A DNA stretch of 48,418 nucleotides from Rhizopus sp. PT2906 (lineage: Eukaryota; Mucoromycota; Mucoromycetes; Mucorales; Rhizopodaceae), in contig JAMYHX010000330.1 in the NCBI GenBank assembly GCA_025529335.1, forward strand, positions 1-48,418, read 5' to 3'. The notes beneath the pieces were generated by a model. The model was not told where the DNA came from and searched no databases. It saw nothing but the letters and a program-made list of their open reading frames with translations. Position 1 is the stretch's first letter. Each line of letters begins with the position of its first letter. Below, one piece after another: positions 24,745 through 34,897 of the stretch. Position numbers and translations under genes: made by a program.

Positions 24745-25598
24745 TTATTGTTGACCAGAAAGGACAATGTCAACAAATTCAGGCTTAAGAGAGGCACCAC
24801 CAACCTAGGAAAAGGGGGGTGAGTATGACAATATAAACAATAAAAAAAAAAACTTACCAAGAAACCATCGATATCAGGTTTAGAGGCTAAAGTCTTGCAG
24901 TTACCGCCATTGACAGAACCACCATAGAGGATACGAGTCTTTTCGGCAGCCTCTTGAGAGACATTCTCGGCCAACCATTGACGAAGGAATCCGTGAACCT
25001 CTTGAGCTTGTTCAGGTGTGGCAACCTTACCAGTACCAATAGCCCAGACAGGTTCATAAGCAACGACGACGTTGGTCCAGTCGTTGATTTCGTTGGCAAT
25101 AGCCTTCATCTGACGAGCGACGACGTCATTTGTCACATTAGCTTCACGTTCTTCGAGCTTTTCACCAATACAGGCAATGACTGACACACCAGCATCCAAG
25201 GCAAAACGAACCTTTTGTCCAACAAATTCGTCAGATTCCTTAAAGTACTCACGACGTTCAGAGTGACCCAAGATAACCCAGTTGACGCCGAGGTCCTTGA
25301 GCATTTGAGGACTGATTTCACCCGTGTAGGCACCAGAGGCCTTGGTATACGTGTTTTGAGCAGCAACTTGAATTTCCTTCTTGACAGCTTGGTTCACACG
25401 GTCTACGTAAAGAGCAGGAGGCGCGACAACAACCTCTACATATCGGGTATTAGAGAATAACTTTGAGTATATAGTTTATAAATACTTGCCTGTGTTGGCG
25501 GGAACGTCAATCTTGTTTAACAATTCAACAAGCTCCTTGACTTGAGCAACGGAGCCATTCATTTTCCAGTTACCACCAACAAAGAATTTACGAGCCAT
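24745..25598 (-). CDS. TPI1: Triosephosphate isomerase
   Basis: Glycolytic enzyme that interconverts dihydroxyacetone phosphate and glyceraldehyde-3-phosphate in the cytosol. Minus-strand exons 25490-25598, 24858-25435 and 24745-24804 give 248 residues, the standard length. The N-terminus MARKFFVGGNWKMNG contains the catalytic Lys and Asn. The electrophilic His lies in WVILGHSERREYF, the catalytic Glu in VVAYEPVWAIGTGK (loop 6 follows), and the phosphate site in ILYGGSVNGGN. The protein ends after VGGASLKPEFVDIVLSG. Intron 1 (25436-25489) has a GC donor (GCAAGT) instead of GT. The GT alternatives break the frame, and the join reproduces the conserved NTEVVVAPPALY. Confidence 0.97.
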
Positions 25599-26979
25599 GA
25601 TAATAGCTACAACATATTAGTACAAGTGATTTTTTATAAACTGATAAAGAACACGTACATTACTTTAATATTGTATAAAAAAGAAAAGAAAGAAAAAAGT
25701 GTGAAATCAACATGTGAGGTTAAATGCACCGCGTTGGATACCCAAGTCACAATACATCTGGGGCAGAAAGACAAAATCCTATTACCGCCGAGAAAAAAGA
25801 GAGAGAGTGTGTGTGTTCAGGGATATATTTCTGAATTTGAATCAAGATCTTAATTCGATATAGCAGATAAAGTGCGTGTGAATGGTGCGATCAATAGATA
25901 GTGGATAATAATCCTCTTTAATATCGAATGTTTTGGATAGTCATTAAGGTATTACAGTCTCTCTTTACTTTGGGTGTCTTTAAAGTTTCCAAAGCAAGGG
26001 TTTGTTTATTCAATTGTTTTGCCTCATAAGAATCTCTTTTATCTTACACTTTGTTAAGTGATCTTTTTTTCTTTCATAAAGTAAGCCTTTCTTTATTTTT
26101 TTTCTTTGTTTGTTAATAGAAAAAACAAATCAATAAACACTTGACCTTTTAACTAGCCCATTTTTCTTTTAGCTGTATGAAGACTTTGTAGTTGGGGTTC
26201 TAAATAAATAAAACTCCTCCGAACCCGGCGTCAAAAATAACTACAGCTATTGTTGTTACCTGACAACTATTGAGAATAGATAGATAGAGAGGCAAGACAG
26301 AGACAGAGCGATTGAGCAGGTGATTTTTATTTAGTGTAACTAGAAGACTCGTAAATAATGTAGCTCCAACAGGAGAAAGTCGTTCAAATTTGGGTAGCTT
26401 GGTCACCAAATTGACAAATATCTTGATAATCCTGTCATCCTTTTTGGTTGCTTCTTCGTATACTATTTTCAAAAAGAAATGTCGCGCTGACTTGTCGCTT
26501 TTTCGTATAAATTGTATTATAAAATACGGCTATACATTCTGAAAAGACTGTATAATCTATTCAATTTGATCCTGAGTGTTCGTTTGTAAGCCTTATCATT
26601 GAAAAAAAAAAAATATCAAGTTGATGTCTTGCGTGTTTGATCCCTTGCAAAAAGAAAGAGTTGGATATTATTAAATTATGTTTGTATGAGAGTTTTATAG
26701 GAAATATTAATATTGCCAGTATGATAAATGTGGCCGTTGTGATTATTTATTAATATTATACCGGTAGTTATTATAGTTATCATTATTAGTCGCTTTCAGC
26801 CCTCTATGCTCGCTTTTGAATGTCGTCGTGCTGCCGCAGGCTTCACCCTTTGTGATAAGTAAGGGGCAAATGTTAATGCTACGCTTTAAGCGAGTAGCTA
26901 AATTTGGCTTTTTTTTTGTGCTTAACGACATACTCCGACTTCTCTCTACATGCTTATTCATTTTTGACGATCATTTGAT
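25599..26979. other. Gene-poor region downstream of the helicase relic
   Basis: AT-rich DNA carrying the TPI promoter at its left. A 90-codon minus-strand ORF at 26200-26472 and a 72-codon one at 26743-26961 have no family I recognise. They could be older transposon debris linked to the helicase relic just to the right. Confidence 0.4.
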
Positions 26980-26982
26980 GTG

Positions 26983-27500
26983 TTAGTGAAGTAATAATTC
27001 TGAGTAGACCACATTGTTGGTTTTATTTGAATTTTCCGGCTGAAGGATTGTGACGTTAGGAAGAGAAGCAGCTATTGATAGAGCGACATATATATTTGGC
27101 CATGCATAAATGGTGTCTGTCTTAGGTCTTTCAATAATTGGACTTGGGACTTGTTGATAGTCATAGAAAAGCATAGCCTAACAGGAAATTGCCTTCTTGT
27201 TGGAATGAATGGTAAATCATCTCCTTACGTTGGCATCGTAAACCTAGGTATAAGTTTCAATGGGCCATCCGGCTTATTGACTAGGCGAGCCTGAAGCATA
27301 TAGCTGCCAATTCGCACGACAATCAGGCGAATGTCGTTGCATAGACCTCTTGCTGGGTCAATGTTTCTTAATAACATCATTAGTACGTCAACTTTGAGCT
27401 CAAGTTTGGTGAACAAAGAAGGCTTCCCGAAATGGCAAACAATGGCCATGGAGCTATAGTACAACTCATGAAACGAGGACCGCCATGATAGCTGCTGAGG
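26983..27500 (-). pseudogene. Helitron/PIF1-like helicase C-terminal relic
   Basis: Minus-strand reading shows the end of a PIF1-family helicase of the type carried by Helitron rolling-circle transposons. The order is LKVDVLMMLLRNIDPARGL, then CNDIRLIV and LIPRFTMPT. An in-frame stop (27225-27227) follows, then RRQFPVRLCFSMTINKSQ, the conserved superfamily-1 motif just before the end. A one-base frameshift near 27110 divides HGQIY from YVALSIAASLPNVTIL, which closes the domain. So at least one stop and one frameshift are present. In intact relatives SQ is followed by GQ, whereas here it is VQ. The N-terminal helicase motifs and any HUH nuclease are absent. The 5' edge runs into the HAP5 promoter, where the HAP5 start codon lies about 70 bases beyond. 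Confidence 0.8.
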
Positions 27501-27567
27501 AGAATAATCTCTGAATTTAGTGATACATAATTTTTATTGGATCTTTTATCTCACACAATATATAAAA

Positions 27568-28570
27568 ATGGCCCAACAGACAACAGATCACTATTCCTCA
27601 GTTTCAGATCAACAACAACAAGTGTCTACTGCCTTTGCTAATGCTGTCGCTACTCTTGGAAGTGCCCCTGCTACTGCTGCACCTGTTGGATCAGGAATCA
27701 ATACAATTAACAATAATCCTGCCTTTGACCTGAGAAAGTTTTGGAAAGAGCAAATGCAGCTTGTTGACAGTTACAGTTCTGACTTCAAGTCACATCCTTT
27801 GCCATTAGCACGTATTAAAAAAGTAATGAAGACAGATCCTGAAGTGAAGGTAATGAGGTCATGTTTTGTTGAATGGAAACTTGTACTCATTTCTCTCTTT
27901 TTTGTAGATGATTAGTGCAGAAGTAAAAACAAAGGATATAAAAAGAGGGAAGAAGCACTGACTTTATGTATAGGCGCCCATTTTATTTGCAAAGGGCTGT
28001 GAAATATTCATTACAGAAATAACAAAGCGTGCTTGGTATGTATATATTACATTATAAACAATGAATAACCTTCAACATAAGGATACATGCCGAGGAGAAC
28101 AAGAGGCGAACCTTACAACGATCTGATATTGCTACGGCTATCTCAAAGACGGACATGTGTGATTTCTTGATTGATATCGTGCCTAGAGAGGAAGCACTCA
28201 AGGCAGCCACGGCCGCACCTTTTGAGCAACCTGAATATACCAACTATTATGCTCAAGGAACTACTGTTCCTCCTTATACAGCACAACAGGTACACATATA
28301 TACATGTCCCAAGAGCGCAAAAAAAAAAAAAATCAAGGCTAATAACACAATTTTTAGGCAATGGATCCTGCTGTTGCATATTATCCTACATTAACACCCG
28401 AGCAAATGCAACAATATCAATATCAACTACAGCAATTTGCAGTTCAACAACAACAACAACAACAGCAACAACAACAACAGGCATCGTCATCTCCGCCGTC
28501 GTTTCAACCATCAGAAAATGAACAAAATGGTTCCAAGTCATCTTCTCCTGGTGACAAGGTTGAACAATAA
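27568..28570 (+). CDS. HAP5: CCAAT-binding factor subunit HAP5/NF-YC
   Basis: Histone-fold subunit of the HAP2/3/5 (NF-Y) complex that binds CCAAT boxes. Exons 27568-27849, 27908-27922, 27974-28035, 28082-28289 and 28358-28570 give 259 residues. The histone fold runs from FWKEQMQLVD through LPLARIKKVMKTDPEVK, MISAE, PILFAKGCEIFITEITKRAW and IHAEENKRRTLQRSDIA to FLIDIVPREE. This matches NF-YC almost residue for residue. Exon 2 is a 15-base microexon encoding only MISAE. The C-terminus is Gln-rich, with a CAA/CAG run, typical of the activation region of NF-YC. The gene is convergent with eIF4A. Confidence 0.96.
28447..28481 (+). repeat. CAA/CAG trinucleotide repeat coding poly-Gln
   Basis: A run of CAA with interspersed CAG codons encodes about a dozen glutamines in the C-terminal region of HAP5. 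Confidence 0.9.
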
Positions 28571-28767
28571 AGGTGAATAAATGAGCTTCGTATAAGCCAT
28601 CCTCCTTTTAAACCCTGTTATGTATAGTCTTGTCAACGTTCGTATTGAATTGTTTTAATAAAGTCTATTTTTTAACTCTTTTTTCTTTATTGAATACTAA
28701 ATCAACTATTGATACAAAACAGCGTCTTTTTTATTTTTTTTCAACCTGTAAAAAAAAGAAATCATGC

Positions 28768-30140
28768 TTAAATAAGGTCAGCAACGTTCATGGGCATTTC
28801 TTCGATTTGTGTGTTGTAGAATTGTTCGATTTCTCTCATGGTACGAACATCTTCGTTGGTAACAAAGTTGATAGCAACACCCTTACGACCGAAACGACCA
28901 CCACGACCAATTCTGTGAATGTAGTTTTCACGGTTAGAAGGTAAATCATAGTTGATAACCAAAGAGACTTGTTGGACATCAATACCACGAGCCAACAAAT
29001 CGGTGGTGATGAGAACACGTGATGAACCAGAACGGAACTCCTTCATGATAATATCACGTTGGTTTTGGTCCATATCACCATGCATAGCAGAGACAGTGAA
29101 TTCACGGGCTGTGAGCTTATCAGTCAACCAGTCAACCTTTCTACGAGTGTTACAGAAGATGACAGCTTGTGTGATAGTGACAGTTTCATATAAATCACAC
29201 AAAGTATCCAACTTCCAGTCTTCCTTATCAACAGCAATGTAGAATTGCTTAATACCTTCCAAAGTCAATTCATCACGCTTCACCAAAATTCTAACAGGTT
29301 CTCTCATGAACTTCTTGGTTACTTCCAAAACTTCAGCAGGCATAGTAGCAGAGAGAAGGACGACTTGTGTTTCGTTAGGTAATAATTGGAAGACATCATA
29401 GATCTGATCCTTGAAACCACGAGACAACATTTCATCAGCTTCATCCAAAATAAACAACTTCATGTGTGTTGTGTTGAAAGCACGTCTGTTGATCATATCA
29501 AATACACGACCAGGTGTACCTACAACAACATGAACACCGTTCTTGAGGGTTTCCATATCCTCACGGACGTTGGTACCACCAATACAGGCATGGACCTTGA
29601 CACCCATAAAGTCACCAAGAGCCAAGACGACCTTTTGGATTTGAGTGGCCAATTCTCTGGTAGGAGCGAGAATCAAAGCTTGAGGCTCGGCAAGGGAGAT
29701 ATCAATAGATTGAAGAGCAGAGATGGAGAAAGTAGCGGTTTTACCCGTACCAGATTGGGCTTGGGCAATAACGTCATGGCCCTTGATGACGGGCATGATA
29801 GCACGTTGTTGAATAGCAGAGGGTCTTTCGAAACTATTTTAAAGTATAAGTAAGGCAATATAAAAAATAAAAAAAGTCAAGCTTACCCATATGCATAAAC
29901 ACCACGAAGAAGCTCGGGCTTCAAGTGCATGTTATCAAAGTTATCGATAACTTCTTCCCAGTTGGACTATTTACAGAAAAAAAAAGAAGAAAAAATTTTT
30001 TAATTTACAGAATCTCACAAATTGTGTATAATTTTATACTTGCCTCGATTTCGTTGTCTTGGATTTCCTTTAAGGGTTCGTTACTACAGAAACCGTTAGT
30101 CTTTTCATGATTATAGTTTTACTACAATGTTTTACCTCAT
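28768..30140 (-). CDS. TIF1: Eukaryotic initiation factor 4A, DEAD-box RNA helicase
   Basis: ATP-dependent RNA helicase of the eIF4F cap-binding complex, which unwinds mRNA leaders for ribosome scanning. Minus-strand exons 30136-30140, 30044-30083, 29887-29966 and 28768-29833 give 396 residues, the family length. Motifs in order: GFERPSAIQQRAI (Q motif), AQSGTGKT (I), PTRELA (Ia), TPGR (Ib), DEAD (II), SAT (III), ARGID (V) and HRIGRGGRFG (VI). The end NVADLI is the same as in animal eIF4A. The first coding exon is just ATGAG, and Ser2 is completed across the intron. Intron 2 (29967-30043) has a GC donor, GCAAGT. The promoter lies in the sequence where the Fanzor-like relic ends. Confidence 0.97.
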
Positions 30141-30266
30141 TTTTAAATGTAAAGTGAAAGAGAAAGAAAAAAAAAATAAGTCAAAATTTTTTTATTAAAC
30201 AGGACCAAGCCGTCGCCGCCGACACAGTAATAATAGGACACACTTAAATCACCGACATAAGCAATC

Positions 30267-30278
30267 CCAATGGCCAAT
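30267..30278. promoter_or_regulatory. Two adjacent CCAAT boxes upstream of eIF4A
   Basis: CCAAT occurs at 30267-30271 and again at 30274-30278 on the plus strand. That is inverted relative to eIF4A and about 130 bases upstream of its start codon, a usual distance for HAP/NF-Y sites. The second copy shares its last base with the stop codon of the Fanzor-like relic. Function is inferred. Confidence 0.45.
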
Positions 30279-33200
30279 CAAAGTGGCCATTCGGTGGCGC
30301 CCTCACCACCAAAGGCTCTTTTTCTTGTCAAAGAGGGATGTCTTGAAAAGATTTTGTGCCTTGATCCAATGTATGATACCAAGGTTGAGCGAATATTGAT
30401 GGCTGCATTGATATTCCTCTGCCAGACCTGTTATTATTCTCGTTAGGGCTATTTTCGCTTGTTTTATGGACAAGTACTTACAATATCTTGGCCATTACCA
30501 GCTGGACACAGTTTGCATTGCTTCAACTGGTAAATGGCAGGTGAGGAATCTATAGGCACAGCTTAGCACCAATTAAACTTGATTCCATATGTTATACGAC
30601 TTATTGCCTGGCATTCTTTCTAGGCACTGTGATGTTCTACAGATGACATGACGGTCATCGTCCAAGCAGTGCATTGCAGCATTCTTTTCAACTCCTAGGT
30701 GTAATCTTCGTTTTCTTTTGGAACATAAAGAGACTCCATGTCAACAATAGTAATTTAATTATATCAATTGCGTACCTATGATTACACACTAGTGTCTGTG
30801 CTGCGTATTTCTGATCCAACTTCCTGTGACATTTGTAATAATACTTGTTCGAAATTCATCGACAGGGATAACAATTGCTTTTTTTGACAGTGTCCTTTGT
30901 GTTCTCTGTGTGTAAACGAAAACATTAGTACGTACGATTAGTTAAAGGTTCCATATTAGTATACCTTTACTGGTATAGGGGTGTACCCTTTCTTCATTCC
31001 TGATAAGCTTGCATCACCATACGCAATCGCTGTTCTCCTGCCATCATCAGTCTGATTTACTTGATTGCTCTTTTTAAAGGCTCTTCTTGCTTTCTGTCTT
31101 TTTTGGGTGCTTGTCCTATGCGCCAACGCGCATGGGGCTCCAGGAGAGGCTTTCGCCAGCACAAGTTGGCACATGTAATCGTCTGTAATTTGCCGATTAC
31201 TATACAAATATCCTTTGGTTTCACGATGTCTGTATCCCTTCATAAAGCAAAATACCCTACACATTGCAAGAGTTAAGCACGATAATAATGATCATACAGC
31301 TACTTATTTTTTTGCGATTTTTCGAAAGAACTTGCAAATAATTTAAGATTGTGTTGCTGTCCTCGTTGTCTAAACTCGGTATTTCATCGTATACTGCCTG
31401 CATCCCAGCAACCTCTCTATTCTTTAATTCTACTTGCTTTGACCAGTCAAACCCCGAGCGTGCCCTAAAGAGACATCAATATACTATTGCAAAAGCAAAT
31501 ATATACTTACTTGTACTCGTTGTTTGCAAATTTCATTGATCTTTCCTTCACTGTTTTTTTATTGTTAACATCTTCTGATGAATCATCTGCCATAACGAAG
31601 ATATCACGAAGCCCTATATGCGACATAAGTACTTCCATGAATTCCCTCCCGTAATGTCCATACCTGGGTCTATGCCCACTATTCTATCTGTCATAAGTAA
31701 TCCTGTTGGTTCTTTCTTTAATGGATATAAGCCTTTGCTTCAATTTGCCAGATTTACTCGTCTCTTTCGCAGATTCATTTCTTTCTCATCCTGTGGGATG
31801 CACTCTATTATAAAACTCTAATAAGTATTTTACACGTATAAAACGTATCTTCCTATTTACCAACAGTTTTTCTTTTAAATAAGACTGCGACCATATGATC
31901 ATCTGTTTTCCAGCTATATTCGAGCTCGATCTTAGCATTGTTATATTCTATCGCACAAAAATAAAGTTTAAAGGACTTGTCATTATTCAAAGGATATCTT
32001 AAGCATACCGTCATTGGGCTTACGACGCTTTCTTTGCACATGTTTAATGTTAAACAAAGTTTGCCAAAGCTCGTCTTGCCACACAATGCTCCTGTAGCCG
32101 TCTTTGAAGTTCGTCGGTCCAATTAAAGTTGTCTCTCTCTACAATCATCACTGTTAGTAAACATATAATTGAGGTACAAATAATGCTTACTCTATTGGTC
32201 TCAAAGCTATACTCTTCCGTTAAGCATTGAGCCGGAATTTTGAGATTGCTTTTGTGAGCTTGCTCTAATAATCTATACATACAATCACTCCCACTGAGTG
32301 GCGTAAAAACTACCAGTGATTAAGAGCATTAATAGGTTTATGTATACTCGGCTAGGACTTACCCTTCCATGACTTGGTCTTGGTAAAGTGTTCCAGGCTT
32401 TGACCTTATATTGAGCTGCTTCTTTTAGCAATTGTGAGCTCAAGCACAGCAGCTTGAAGCTATTATTCTTTGCATAGTCATAGTCAGACATTTTTTTTTT
32501 CGTATTTTTCTTTATCAAAAATATCGATAAATATCCCTAAATGACCCATTCAAGTTAGTCAAGTGTGAAAATGCAACACTTGCAATGAACATGCTTGTAA
32601 TATTGTTGAAAACCGTCTATTTGGGTATCCAAATCTTCAAACTTCTTATATTGCATTACGCCATCTGCTGCTTTATTAGCTAGTGTGTTGAAGTTGACAT
32701 AAAGATATAGCAGGTAAAAAAAAGTTATGCATTAGCTTACCAATGGACCTTTCGTTGTATGTACTGTTTTGCTCTTCCTTTGCGCTCCTCAGAAAACCCA
32801 ACAAAGTTCTATGCAGATATAATCTTACGTTACTTGTTAGGTGTATAGAAATATCTATATAGTATAATAAGATTATATAATAAAATGAAGCAATTGTTTA
32901 TATATACTTTGAATTATTGTGCCTATGTTGTTTCTGGCAGGCGCTATGTGCATACGATCTAAAGCAGGAATCTCGTAAAGGTACTCTGTTGTAAAGTGGT
33001 CAGTAGGTTATGCTAAATCTATCTTTTGGCACTAACCTGTCGTTAGAGAGCACTTTCTGGTCGCATTGAATTTTTCATAGCATTCATTAATGATGTTAAT
33101 GAGTTTCTGGGCATATTAAGTAAGTAAATTAGACAACATACAAGTAAAACTTACAATTCTACTGTTTAGGCCATTAGGATCTTGTGCAACTTTTCTATAG

Positions 33201-33642
33201 AAATGTGTCCAGAACTTTTGTGTTGTTATAGGTGGAAACTGTTCTTTTTTATAGCCTTTTTCAATCCAGTTACTTATAATAAGTAATCCTAAATTCATTG
33301 CATCTGCACGTAATAGCGAGAATTCTTCTGCCAACTTTCTCAGAATTTGCTAATGGTGCGAAAAGGAAAAAGTATATGTGAGTAATAAATCTACGTTCCT
33401 TTGCATTCAAAATTACGTACTCGGTACTCTTTATAGTCTTGATTTAAAAATGAGGATAGCTTACAATTTCGAGTAAAGTGGCTATAATCAGGCTGTAATG
33501 AAATGCCTTCTATCGAAGATTCGCCTTGTGTTTTTTGTCTTTTAGACTTGGGTGTGGAAAAGGATGGTGTTGGTCTCTTGGCTATATTGGGATTGGGCTT
33601 CAGAGGGAAGCGATTCAATGTAGTGGATAACTTACGCGACAT
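30278..33642 (-). pseudogene. Fanzor/TnpB-like RuvC nuclease, multi-exon, decayed (copy 1)
   Basis: Reading the minus strand from 33642 down to 30278 gives spliced pieces with the RuvC motif order of TnpB and eukaryotic Fanzor nucleases. The N-terminal helical exons include 33421-33642 and about 33135-33349 (ILRKLAEEFSLLRADAMNLG, NWIEKGYKKEQFPPI, FWTHFYRKVAQD). Later come KAWNTLPRPSHGR and SWKTDDHMVAVLFKRK. RuvC-I is RIVGIDPGMDIT, with its Asp at 31668-31670. Then come FCFMKGYRHRETKGYLYS and IAYGDASLSGMKKGYTPIPVK. After intron 30906-30964, RuvC-II is IVIPVDEFRTS, with its Glu at 30855-30857. A zinc region (YKCHRKLDQKYAA, VCNHR, KQCKLCPAG) and RuvC-III VWQRNINAAINI (exon 30278-30427) close the protein at EGATEWPL. 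Damage is clear. There is an in-frame stop before GLYPLKKEPTG, a frameshift just after DEFRTS that removes the first zinc Cys, other frame conflicts near 32100-32360, and Asn in place of the RuvC-III Asp. The part upstream of about 32520 might be a separate gene. Confidence 0.72.
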
Positions 33643-34034
33643 TTGGTTAAATAAAAGAAGAGAAAAGCTAATTCAACATTTTTAACAACAGTATTTGTGT
33701 TATTGTTGTTATATGTGAAGTCTAAATTACTGATATGTAAAAGTAGTAACAATAATTGCATTTTGACGACAAATCAAAGGAGCTTCTGTTGCTATACCAG
33801 AAACAATAACAATCTCACGGTACTTTGTTTATATTAACTCATGGCAGTGATCATGTAGGCTTTGTCATCCCTTTCACTTCTTTTTACTGCCATTCAAGTA
33901 ACTTTGGGTGCCTTATTGTTGTCTTTAATGGAGAATTAAAAATGATGAAACGAGAAGTTTGATAAAGTGAATTAAGATAAAATGAACTTTAAGCATGAAC
34001 GAATCATCATCGTCGATATCACTAAATATTGTAG
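33643..34034. other. Divergent spacer between Fanzor-like and MULE-like relics
   Basis: About 390 AT-rich bases between two head-to-head relics. It probably held their promoters or the missing N-terminal part of the transposase. I could not see terminal inverted repeats here. Confidence 0.4.
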
Positions 34035-34715
34035 TTTGCTTTTAATACCCTTATTCATATTTGGACAAACTATTTACAAAGAAAGAGGAACAAAAGTTTG
34101 GATCGCTTAGTCTTGGTTGATTATGTTCATACCGATTTTATACACAACACCGCAAAGATGGCTGCTAACATCGGACGTATGAGCTCAGAGACTAGAGAAG
34201 CAAGAAGAGAATGATTGCAGCAGAAGATATCAATGAGCTGTTATTAGAAGATACGGTGCAGAAAGTGCATATTGATGAAGAAGTTTGTTATATTGTCAAG
34301 TATTTCACGATGGAAGTTACATACAGTATATCAACTGAGCAAGGAATGATGACTGCATGCAATTGTATAGACTTTCAACGAAATAGGCGTGCCTGTAAAC
34401 ATATGTATTTGGTTTATCGCTTCGACAAAAGCTGTGTGGTTTAAAGCCAAGGTAGATTGTCACGACAGTAATAAGAGAAATGCTACAGTGTACTTACGAC
34501 ATTACCTAGGAATTGACTCTAGCTTAAGGGTTCATACGATGGATGAGACAACACTTATCCAGAATACTGTAGAGAATGATCATAGTGAAGCAGCTACTGA
34601 TAGTTCTGATGTGCTTCAATCAGAAGTACCATCTGAAGCTGGAGATAGAACGGATGAGGTGTTGATAGGCCTCACGAATGTATGCAGACAAGCTTTAGAA
34701 AGTCGTATACAATGA
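34035..34715 (+). pseudogene. Mutator-like transposase C-terminus with SWIM zinc finger (copy 1)
   Basis: Plus-strand relic in at least three frames. Positions 34035-34214 read LIHIWTNYLQRKRNKSLDRL, then VLVDYVHTDFIHNTAKM, which resembles the region after the DDE core of MULE transposases. It ends at a TGA that overlaps an ATG (34211-34214). The next frame, 34211-34444, carries YIVKYFTMEVTYSISTEQG and a SWIM finger, CNCIDFQRNRRACKHMYLVY (CxCx10CxH). A further frame to 34715 has an acidic Ser/Thr-rich tail (DSSDVLQSEVPSEAGD). The catalytic DDE domain is not present. A short host SWIM protein is an alternative, but the match to copy 2 and the frame breaks favour a transposase relic. Confidence 0.7.
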
Positions 34716-34897
34716 ACATCTGAAAATAACAACAGACTGTCACAAATATATAATGAACTAAGACAGTTGTTGTCAGCAAATATAAATTTGCAAACACAAA
34801 GAAAACAAAGCATAAAATAAAAAAAAAAATATTATAGTTCAGAAAGGGGGGCAAAATAAGGGGCATGCGTAATAATAATTGTCGTCACAAATTTTTT

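Noticed and set aside
18495..25598. A functional cluster for sugar phosphate metabolism (6PGD, TPI, phosphate transporter)
   Set aside because: The genes are on mixed strands with unrelated genes between them, so linkage looks coincidental.
26200..26472. 90-codon minus-strand ORF near the helicase relic
   Set aside because: No family recognised. Left as possible debris rather than a gene.
30270..30446. 58-codon plus-strand ORF beginning MANQSGHSVAPSPP
   Set aside because: It is the antisense shadow of the C-terminal Fanzor-like exon, which has the clear RuvC-III motif on the minus strand.
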